From Trichomonas vaginalis G3 (lineage: Eukaryota; Parabasalia; Trichomonadida; Trichomonadidae), in contig NC_067204.1 in assembly GCF_026262505.1 (NCBI RefSeq), positions 25,389,300 to 25,453,299 on the forward strand: 64,000 nucleotides of DNA. The letters run 5' to 3'. Of the stretch, positions 45,132 through 53,665 are shown piece by piece (within the stretch, counting starts at the first letter, position 1; each line of letters begins with the position of its first letter). The position numbers and the translations under genes were made by a program. The notes beneath the pieces were generated by a model. That model was not told where the DNA came from and did no database searches. It saw only the letters and a list, made by a program, of their open reading frames with translations.

Positions 45132-45766
45132 CTTGAAAAAATGAGTAAAATGAAAGAAGACCGTTGAATAGAAATTTCAATTAATTTGTTTTTCTGAGTG
45201 TGGTTTCTACTATTTGAGAAATAAAAAACTTAAAAATATATTCTATATCTATAAATGGATATTTCTATCTTTGGTTACATGGTTTGTTAAATTTTATCAA
45301 AAATTGAATACTTTTGTATCATATCAAAATTTGACAAAATTCTTACACCTTGTCTTTATGGAAAAAGATTTTATGAAATACGTTTTTCTATTGCGATAAA
45401 TTACTGAATTATCCATCTTCTGTTATAAGCAGTTATAACTAGTTATAAGATACTGTTATTTGCATATCATATATGGTAGTAAGTATTATGAGCAATATTC
45501 AATGTATATAACCTGGACAAAATACATATCACTTGAGAACAAAATTATGAATACTGTATACACTTAATAAAATTAATTTAAAAAAAATCTTGAATTATAC
45601 AATTAAATATATACTATATGGTGATGCATGTATTAAAAAGCTATAAGTTAAATTTGAATTTTTCCAAAGATATCTTTTCAATTAAATAAAATAGTGTAAA
45701 AAAATCATGACATAAATAATTTATTCCGAAAAAATTATAAACAACAAAAAAAGTGAATTAAAAAAA
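45132..45766. other. AT-rich intergenic region
   Basis: Contains a 61-codon A/T-rich frame (45214-45399, plus) with no protein character. Nothing else seen. Confidence 0.5.
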
Positions 45767-47972
45767 TCAAATTAAAAAATCATCAGCAGTATCTTGATTA
45801 ATTGAAGAAATAATGTTTCCCAATTGATACAAAGATTTGTCTTCGGGTATTTTGGCTCCTGTCTGCAATGTATCTAATATTTCCATTGAAATATTAAAAG
45901 GATCTTTTCCGAAACCATCTTCAATTGTGGTGATCATCGTATTCATGATATTATTGAGTTCATCTAGTTTTGATCCAAGCTCTATTTCGCTTGCTTCTTT
46001 AACTTTTAATTTTTGATTCGATAATGTTCGAATAAAAGAGAATTCTGAGTAAAGAAAATCATTTCTTTCATATACTTGTATTCGTGCATTGAATGTTTTT
46101 GGTGAATTCATCCTTTTTAATGGTAATAATTTTTTTCAAAGAAGGAAGGCTGTCGTTTGATAAATCTAGCCTTTGGATATCATTCTTGGGTGTTTGTATT
46201 GATCTCAGGCTTGCAATTTCAAGTAATCTAGAATATAAATTAATGAAGCTTGTTTTTGAAGGCAAATCGATGTTATCTAGAGATATTTCTTCTAATGATG
46301 GAAGTTCGTGAGCTAGTTTGATGATAGATTGAGCTCCACTATCACCTAAACGAGTATTCATAAAAGAAATTGAAGTTAACGACTTACAATTGGTCAAAGA
46401 GTTAATAAAACTTACATAACTCTGTGGAGTACCTCTTAATTTGTCAGAACTTATGTCAATTCCTGATAATCTACTTTTGACAATAAAATCTGCAAGAAGA
46501 GGTAAAGTTACGTTGGTATTCTTCCTAAAACAAGCTCTAACTCCAAGATATAATAAATTCGTTTGAGTTTTCAAGAACTCGATAAAAGAATTTACTGAAT
46601 TTTGGTCAATTGAAAAACCATGGAAATCAAACTCAATAATATCTGGTTGTGGGCTTATTTCAAGTAGTGTATTCATGTACAATAGTGATTGGTCGCTGTT
46701 CATGAATCCTTGGAGCCCAAAAACACATAATTTTTTTCGTTTCTTGGATAAAATCGATGCAGCAATTCCTTTTAATGCTTCTTGTGATAAAATACAATCT
46801 CTTATGATTAGAACAACAATGTTTTCCGATGAACTTTCCATTGTTGTCGCTTCTTTCATAGTACATTTATCAATTTCAATGTGATTTAGGTTTTTATGGC
46901 GCAAAAGTGCCTTTACATGCTTTGAAACATCGCCATTTATGTTGTTAAGGTAAATTTCTTTGATTTTTGTGAACATTTGAAATATATTTTCGAATTTTTC
47001 TGGAATTATATCTTCAAATGAGGCATTTTCAAGGGAAAATGACGTCAAATGTTTGAAACAAGGGTATTCTGCTATTATGTTCATTAAATTCAAACTATCT
47101 ATGTTGTTTAGAGCACAATTACTTATAGATATTGATTTAATTTTTCCTTTATAGTTTTTGAAGCCATTTAAAACACTGAATACGAATGTAGTGATGCAAT
47201 TACTTATATTAATTGACTCAAATCTGCATTGAGGACCTAAAGTAAAATTAAATTCGTTTTGGCTCGAAATTCTATAGTTTGACAGATGTAATGCTCTGAG
47301 AAAGATACTGTTACTAACAACTTGTGATGCAAAGTTAACGATATGTTCAGGCGAAAAGCTTTTTAAAATTAATGAAAACAAATTTGGATCCCAGGCTATT
47401 GCTTTTGTAAAAGCATTGATATTTTGTATTCTTTCAGTTGATGATTCAAGTGTTATTGATGATACTGGGTTCCTATCCCAGTTCTTGAATACTTTTACAT
47501 TTGATGGAATTGTTTTCACTTTGTAATGATGTGCAAACGCGAGAAACCTTGTCTGTAGGAGTAAAATAGGTCGTTTAGTAAGTTCTTTATATGTAATCAA
47601 GTTCTCTGGGAGTGATTCAACAACTAAATCAATGTTATTGATTTTAAAGTAGATAATTGAGCATTGAGCAAGTATTGAATTAGCAAAAGTAAACGAATTT
47701 GTTGTTTGTAGATGATATTTCTGGTCAACAAAATTCAAAACTATTTCATTTGGTTCTCTGTAGAATATTTTTGCCAAATCTAGAATGGAATGAGATGACT
47801 CGAGTGATACATTGTCATTATCTATGTTGAATTTGTATAATGCAGCATTTGTTAAAATAATTATTGATTTTTGGCGATTTACTGTCAAAAGATCTAGACC
47901 ATCTACATGTGCTACCGATGATTCTTCAGGAAATTGGAAAAATGTCGAACATTTCTTTAAGAAAGTTGACAT
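45767..47972 (-). CDS. CARMIL-like leucine-rich repeat protein, one apparent frameshift
   Basis: The main ORF 46068-47972 (634 aa) has an N-terminal CARMIL-type PH-like region (residues 1-115, IIILTNAALYKFNID ... IYFKIN). About 16 leucine-rich repeats follow to residue ~610 (SLTSISFMNTRLGDSGAQSI, LPSLEEISLDNIDLP). The chain continues in the 45767-46111 frame (KTFNARIQVYERNDFLYSEF ...). The join is at an A5GG run near 46120. CARMIL proteins regulate actin capping protein and Arp2/3; this one lacks an obvious capping-protein-interaction motif in the visible tail. The single shift is either a real mutation, a sequencing error or ribosomal slippage on the A run. Confidence 0.75.
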
Positions 47973-48057
47973 GAAGAAAGAATTGGAAGCAATTATACAA
48001 ATTGAGTTATGAAACTATCATATTAATGCTATGAATATAAAAATGTTTATTTATGAT

Positions 48058-48067
48058 TTCATTTTTC
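48058..48067 (+). promoter_or_regulatory. Host-type initiator before the EGF-like gene
   Basis: TTTCATTTTTCAGAATG: the TCATTTTTCA sequence fits the trichomonad initiator, placing transcription start just upstream of 48071 and after the in-frame ATG at 48053. Confidence 0.6.
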
Positions 48068-48070
48068 AGA

Positions 48071-48766
48071 ATGTTCCTACTTTGTTTTTCGGAAATGAGT
48101 CTTCAAAGTAATGAAAAATTGCAAAAGAAGTGCAATGATGAGCCTTCTGACAATAATGAAGATTGTTGGAAATGTAATTCAAGCTGTCACAGCATGGCCG
48201 AGTGTGTTTATCCAGGAAATTGTATTTGTATGCATGGTTTAGAAGGTGATGGAGTCAATAATTGTAGTGTCCCAGTTCCTCATATTGATTTCGCCAAGGT
48301 TTCCGAGCAGAGTGAAAACTTTCCGCTCTTTGTCACAATTAATTATTCCACTCCCAACAATTTCACGCCTTCAAATGGATATGGCTTGTTTAGAGATCGG
48401 GTCTTAACTTGTTTTCTTAGCGGATATCCATGGATTATATGTCAAGTTCCATGGTCATTTCATGGAAAATTTGATATTCAGATATCTTTTGATGCCATTC
48501 GATGGAGTAATAAGTATCCAATATCATTTAAGCAAGCTGCTTCACCACAGCCTCTTCCTCCGTTGCGTCTTCATAGCCCAATTCCTCGAGAAAAACATCA
48601 ATATCCAGAAATTAAGTTTCCAAGAAGCAAAATCTTGTTAATTGGATTAGTTGTTTTAATAGTATTCGTTTTAGATATGATTATTCATGCTAAAAGAGTT
48701 CCAAAGGCCCTATTACCTGTATCAAATTCAATAAGATCTACATTCAACCGGAAAAGTACTCATTAA
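48071..48766 (+). CDS. Single-pass surface protein with EGF-like domain
   Basis: 231 aa. The ATG at 48071 is chosen because the initiator lies between it and the ATG at 48053. A short hydrophobic start (MFLLCFSEMSLQS) may be a signal peptide. An EGF-like module with cysteines at CWKCNSSCHSMAECV, GNCICMHG and NCSVPVP follows. Then an unknown ectodomain with prolines (PQPLPPLRLHSPIP), a transmembrane helix (ILLIGLVVLIVFVLDMII, about residues 190-207) and a short basic tail. Likely a secreted/plasma membrane protein; ligand unknown. Confidence 0.7.
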   Translation: MFLLCFSEMSLQSNEKLQKKCNDEPSDNNEDCWKCNSSCHSMAECVYPGNCICMHGLEGDGVNNCSVPVPHIDFAKVSEQSENFPLFVTINYSTPNNFTPSNGYGLFRDRVLTCFLSGYPWIICQVPWSFHGKFDIQISFDAIRWSNKYPISFKQAASPQPLPPLRLHSPIPREKHQYPEIKFPRSKILLIGLVVLIVFVLDMIIHAKRVPKALLPVSNSIRSTFNRKSTH

Positions 48767-48976
48767 CTAATATAATTGTGTCAATTTATGTAATTTGTTC
48801 AATAGAAATGCAAAGATGATTTCAAATAATTTTTATCAAAATTATTAATTGAAATCAAAAGAAATTGGAAATGAAATTTATCTTATTACTTCAATGATGT
48901 CTTAAATTCATTGTTAGAAGAGGAATTTCTGTTCGATGAAAAGTGACGAAATTGATGTGTTGAATGAAAATTTTTA

Positions 48977-49273
48977 ATGAGTGAAGAAAAAATTACCTCT
49001 GATGATCTCATTTTCCAATATGGCATTGAAGAAGGTGATAATGTTGATTGGGAGAAGGTAGCCAAGATGATTGGACCATCAGTTACCGCGGAACAAGTCA
49101 AAAATAGATTTAATCAGCTTTGTTACAACATGGCAAGATGGTCAGAAGAAGAAATCAGGATCCTTAAAGAACTTAAAGGAATACAAAACAAGTCTGAAAG
49201 GAAAGCGCGCATTCAAGAACATTTTCCAAACAGATCTTACAAATCCTGCATTGTTAAACTGAATAGGTTATAA
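48977..49273 (+). CDS. Small Myb/SANT-type protein (98 aa)
   Basis: Two Myb-like helix blocks: residues ~7-49 (DNVDWEKVAKMIGPSVTAEQ, then VKNRFNQLC) and ~54-98 (RWSEEEIRILKELKG, then SYKSCIVKLNRL). Tryptophan spacing is reduced, so it is divergent. Trichomonads have many small R2R3 Myb regulators that bind promoter elements. Role here inferred. Confidence 0.6.
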   Translation: MSEEKITSDDLIFQYGIEEGDNVDWEKVAKMIGPSVTAEQVKNRFNQLCYNMARWSEEEIRILKELKGIQNKSERKARIQEHFPNRSYKSCIVKLNRL

Positions 49274-49524
49274 CAAATAGTAAAATTTATTATTTACTTT
49301 AAATGAACTTCTTGTTTATAAGCTTATTTCTTTAATAATTATTACTTTTTCTAATAATAAATTTTGAATTTCTGAATAAAACGCATTTCTCCTCTAAATA
49401 TGCTTAAATTCTGTTATTCCATAGAGCTTTGTTGTTAATTCTAGTTGATTAATGACTTTTTTGTTAAAATAAAAACAGAATTTTAAAATATTTTGACTTT
49501 AGTTATAAAAACATACATAAATTT
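49274..49524. other. Intergenic region
   Basis: AT-rich; nothing recognised. Confidence 0.5.
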
Positions 49525-51057
49525 TTAAACACGGAAGTATCTGGCCCAAGAGATGATGTTATATGGGAAGTTCGATGTAGAATAATTTGGAGATGCCATT
49601 TTTGCAGCGTATCCAGCGATAACTGGCATCATAATAGACTTTCTACCTGTTTCATTCTTCAAATTAAGAATATTCACGAAGCTTTCTCCGACAGAAAGAA
49701 GAGTTTGTGAATGATTTTTCATTAATTGCTTCAAAACGAGAGGATCTATGGTATTAAGTTGGATGGATCTCTCGACAGCATTTGGAGATAAGCCAAGCTT
49801 TGGTGCAAGCTTCAATGCGGCATCTCTATTCTGATAAACAATTGAATGATGAAGTTTAATTAAGTAATGAATGTCTTCTTTCGAAACAGGAGTAACAGAA
49901 GAATATCTAGCAAGTGCGATTCCATTATATCCTGCAAGAACATTTCTTGAAGAAATGTCTGGTAAAGAAAGATTGTATTTTGTCAGCAAATTTGCCCAGA
50001 AATCAGCAATATTAACAGCAACATATGATGGAATACTGCTCTCAAGCGGTGGAGGCATTCTGTCTGTAATCATAACGTTTCTTCCGCAATAATTAGTTAA
50101 TGGAGCGGGAACTGAAATGGAAATTGGAGCACGGCGTGCTCTTGGGAATATAAATGCAGGATCTGATGATTTGGTGTCGATTCCAAGCTTGTTGAGAATA
50201 AGATTTCTTGAATTGACTTCTTTTATCAAATTAAAATCTAAACGACGCATAATTGTATCGTAAATTGATTTCTCTCTGGATATGAAAGGAACAATCATCA
50301 TAAATCCTCTTAAAATCTTGAAAGGAAGAAGATCTAAAAATCTCATTCTGTCAATATGAGGAGGAAGGACTGTAATTGTAACTTTTTGACCTGTTCTAAG
50401 AACAGCATTATGGTAAATTAATGGACCGCATGTTTTGTACTCTGGTTCAACTTTCAAAACGATTTCATTGAGATTATAGCCTGTTTGGCGGGTAAATATA
50501 TTTCTCAATTCTTCAAGTGAGTATCCGGATGTTGGTTTGTTATCAATAAATTCATCAAAAACTTGAATTGTATTTTTTCCTTTTATTACTGGATAACACT
50601 GATTAATTTTGTAGTAAGGACTTGTATATGGTGTTTCTGGTAATGCATTGACGCAATTACGTATTATTTGTCCAAATTCAGCATAAACGCCTCCATTTAA
50701 TCGTAAAGTAAGCATCATTCGTTTATAAAATCTTTGTTTTGATGCAAGGGAAGAAAATTCTGGTACTTTTGGTAAAATTGGATGCATAATTTTCGAAATA
50801 ACCATATCTGTCGATGAATATCCAAAATTAATGGCTAATCGTCCGAAGTGGTATATTGAAGATGCAAATTGGCGCACAAACCAACGAGAATTTTGATTCT
50901 GTATCAGCCAAAGCATTGTATTATTTGATCCAATTGCCCAAAAAGCATCACTTGTTGTATCATCTAAGATCTTTCTAGATTCTTCATGATGAAGGATGTA
51001 ATCTATGCCAATATATTTCAATAAATCAGTAAAGGTGTTGGAATGAGATACTGACAT
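49525..51057 (-). CDS. ABC1/ADCK-like atypical kinase family protein, divergent
   Basis: 510 aa. The region around GGVYAEFGQIIRNCVNALPE resembles the KxGQ segment of ABC1 kinases (Lys replaced by Glu). SLEELRNIFTRQTGYNLNEI and TGQKVTITVLPPHIDRMRFL follow the order of the ABC1 domain. Catalytic kinase motifs (VAIK lysine, DFG) are not obvious, so it may be a pseudokinase. In other eukaryotes such proteins support coenzyme Q biosynthesis in mitochondria; trichomonads have hydrogenosomes, so another role is expected. Moderate confidence in family. Confidence 0.5.
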   Translation of the reverse strand: MSVSHSNTFTDLLKYIGIDYILHHEESRKILDDTTSDAFWAIGSNNTMLWLIQNQNSRWFVRQFASSIYHFGRLAINFGYSSTDMVISKIMHPILPKVPEFSSLASKQRFYKRMMLTLRLNGGVYAEFGQIIRNCVNALPETPYTSPYYKINQCYPVIKGKNTIQVFDEFIDNKPTSGYSLEELRNIFTRQTGYNLNEIVLKVEPEYKTCGPLIYHNAVLRTGQKVTITVLPPHIDRMRFLDLLPFKILRGFMMIVPFISREKSIYDTIMRRLDFNLIKEVNSRNLILNKLGIDTKSSDPAFIFPRARRAPISISVPAPLTNYCGRNVMITDRMPPPLESSIPSYVAVNIADFWANLLTKYNLSLPDISSRNVLAGYNGIALARYSSVTPVSKEDIHYLIKLHHSIVYQNRDAALKLAPKLGLSPNAVERSIQLNTIDPLVLKQLMKNHSQTLLSVGESFVNILNLKNETGRKSIMMPVIAGYAAKMASPNYSTSNFPYNIISWARYFRV

Positions 51058-51357
51058 CTTGAAAAAAATGTCATGATATCACTATTATCTTATTACTTTT
51101 CAGAACAACTATAAAATTGAATTCATGTTTACATGTTATTTTTCAGCTTTTCTCAATTATATTTTGAATCAAAATTATTGATGAGAACGAATTCTCATTT
51201 AGATATGTTTCAATATGTATTATATAGAATTTATCTCCATCTAATGAATCCGGTAAGTACTGATGTTTGATTTTTACGAAGTTGCATTATTATTGATGTG
51301 TTTATAAAAAATCTTCATATAATAAAAAAAATTCTTTTACCGAAACTGAGATAAGGT
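51058..51357. other. Intergenic region
   Basis: AT-rich; nothing recognised. Confidence 0.5.
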
Positions 51358-52929
51358 TTACCAGCTGTCAAGATGCATTGTACCCTTCTTCTTGAGATTA
51401 TCCTGCATCTTGAAGACCTTTGAGAGGATTTGTGGCTCGTGGCCAGCCCCCTTTGGTTGAGTTGCTTGAATTGCGAGATTGAGATATTCACGCATTTGAT
51501 CCTTGTAGTCTGGATGAACTGTCTTCTCGATCATGAGTCTAGCACGTTCAACTGGAGCGAGACCACGGAGATCTGCAAGACCTTGTTCTGTTACGATTAC
51601 ATCGAGATCGTGCTCTGTGTGATCGACGTGTGTGCACATTGGAACAACACATGAAATACCTGTCTTGTCCTTCTTTGTCTTTCTTGCAGATGGGCAATGC
51701 ATGATTGAGATGTAACCGTTACGGAGAAAGTCACCAGATCCACCAAGACTATTGACAAGTCTTGTGCCGTTAATAAGTGTGGAATTGGCATGACCGAAAA
51801 TATCGACTTCAACTGGTGTGTTCATAGCGATAACGCCAAGACGACGAATAACTTCTGGAGAATTGGAAATCGCCTGTGGGCGAAGAACAAACTTGCTCTT
51901 GTAGAAATCGAAGTTATTGTAGAGCTTATCCCATTTGGAGAGTGTAAGTGATGTAGCTGAGCCAAATGTGAGCTTTCCGGAATCAAACATTGGGAGCATA
52001 GCTTCTTGGAGAACTTCGGTATATACAGTAAGGTTGCCGAATGGGGAATCGTTAAGACCATCAACGACTGCATTTGCAATATTTCCGACACCCGACTGGA
52101 GTGGATACAAGTTCTCTGGGAGACGGCCTTGCTTTACTTCGTTCTGGAAGAAATCAACAATATGACCAGCGATTGCTTTTGCTGTATCATCAGCACCTTT
52201 TACTGGTCTGCCTGGGAAGATAGCATGAGATTCGACAACAGCAACAACCTTTCTTGGATCTATCTTGACAGACTCTGTGCCAATGCGAGAATCAACGGAT
52301 GTAATGTTGAATGGTTTACCCGGAGGCTTCCATGGTGTAACAATATCATGGCATCCCTTGAATGATGGAATTGCTGTATTAAGTTCGATGATGATCTTGT
52401 CAGCAGCATAAAGGAATTCAACAGCTGAACCAACAGCACCTCCAAGAACAATTGAACCATCAGCTAAGATTTCTGTAGCTTCAACAATGGCGAGATCAAT
52501 GCCACCGCCGCGTTGCTTCGTGTAGAATCCCCATGTAAGATCTTGTGGAAACATGGAGAGATGTTTATCGGCAAACATCGTCTTACCGAAGTTAATGTTC
52601 TTCTTTAGATTAGCACCGTTTTGATATGGATAACGGCGTGCAATCATTCCATTCTTTGCCCAACGGTCTTCATTCTTAGCTCCAGATGATGCTCCAATGA
52701 ACATGCTAAAGCGGAGTTTTCCTTGAAGATTGTTCTTCTCAACATATTCTGAAAGAGCTATTGGAACAACCTTTGGATCACCAACTGGTGTGAAACCTGA
52801 CCAGCCAATTGACATTCCATCTTTGAAGATTGGAATTGTATCTTCAGCTTTGCAGACCTTGGAAAGATATGGCTCGTGTGGGCACCTTGACTTAAGAGAT
52901 GCAATTGCACGTGAAGAGGATGACAACAT
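51358..52929 (-). CDS. ASCT: Acetate:succinate CoA-transferase (hydrogenosomal)
   Basis: 523 aa. It makes acetate from acetyl-CoA by moving CoA to succinate, feeding succinyl-CoA to succinate thiokinase for ATP. N-terminal MLSSSSRAIASLKSRCP is a short S/R presequence as in hydrogenosomal proteins. Family blocks: GMSIGWSGFTPVGDPKVVPI, LGGAVGSAVEFLYAADK, GVGNIANAVVDGL, TEVLQEAMLPMFDSGKL (probable catalytic glutamate), and DVIVTEQGLADLRGLAP. Full length. Leader TCATTTTTAATG. A core energy gene with strong codon bias. Confidence 0.93.
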   Translation of the reverse strand: MLSSSSRAIASLKSRCPHEPYLSKVCKAEDTIPIFKDGMSIGWSGFTPVGDPKVVPIALSEYVEKNNLQGKLRFSMFIGASSGAKNEDRWAKNGMIARRYPYQNGANLKKNINFGKTMFADKHLSMFPQDLTWGFYTKQRGGGIDLAIVEATEILADGSIVLGGAVGSAVEFLYAADKIIIELNTAIPSFKGCHDIVTPWKPPGKPFNITSVDSRIGTESVKIDPRKVVAVVESHAIFPGRPVKGADDTAKAIAGHIVDFFQNEVKQGRLPENLYPLQSGVGNIANAVVDGLNDSPFGNLTVYTEVLQEAMLPMFDSGKLTFGSATSLTLSKWDKLYNNFDFYKSKFVLRPQAISNSPEVIRRLGVIAMNTPVEVDIFGHANSTLINGTRLVNSLGGSGDFLRNGYISIMHCPSARKTKKDKTGISCVVPMCTHVDHTEHDLDVIVTEQGLADLRGLAPVERARLMIEKTVHPDYKDQMREYLNLAIQATQPKGAGHEPQILSKVFKMQDNLKKKGTMHLDSW

Positions 52930-52938
52930 TAAAAATGA
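52930..52938 (-). promoter_or_regulatory. Host-type initiator of ASCT
   Basis: Minus-strand TCATTTTTA directly before the ATG gives a leader of about six bases, typical of trichomonad genes. Confidence 0.6.
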
Positions 52939-53665
52939 ATGTTTTTGAAAGGAGGCAAAATTTGAGATAAAAACTCATCCACTCTCAATTCGGTTTTGTG
53001 ATAAATGCTAGCGGTACTTCACATTTTGTTATAATAATAATGTAAATACAGATTACATCATCTAAAATATGATTCAAAAAATTCCCATAAATTGAATAAA
53101 TTGAGAACTGTTAACGGTTATTTATTGAAATTGAGAAGGAGAATCAACATCAAATAAAAATGAGATATGAATTTTACTTGATTAAAAATTATTCTCGGTT
53201 CTTGAATAATACTCGGTTCTATAATTTTGAATAGGGTTTTCAATTTTTTATCTTTTATCTAACTTGAACTCATTTCTCATTGGATAAATTAGCCAAAATT
53301 TATCTGAGCAAATACAATGACTTGGTGTTACCATTTTTGCAGATTTGTTGCCAATTTTCTTCAACGTCCATACAAGCAAGCGACCAAATATTGGCTCCAA
53401 TATTTAATTAGATAATAGATTTCATCTTTTCAGTTAACAGAATATTAAACTGGAGAGATCAATCAATAAAAAGTTAAAAATCTTTAATTATGACATTATT
53501 ATACTTATTTCTCAAAAATTTAATATTTTATCTCATAACTATTGCATAATTCTCTTGATTTTAAAAATTGATAAATTTTCATGATGTGATATATCTTACA
53601 TTCAATGGCAAAATAAATACTTGAAATATAAGTAATACTCCACACCACATTTCAGGCCATTTTTT
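52939..53665. other. AT-rich divergent intergenic region
   Basis: No gene seen. It holds the upstream regions of ASCT and the GH47-like gene. Confidence 0.5.

Noticed and set aside
45214-45399. 61-codon plus frame
   Set aside because: A/T-rich low-complexity codons, no conserved feature.
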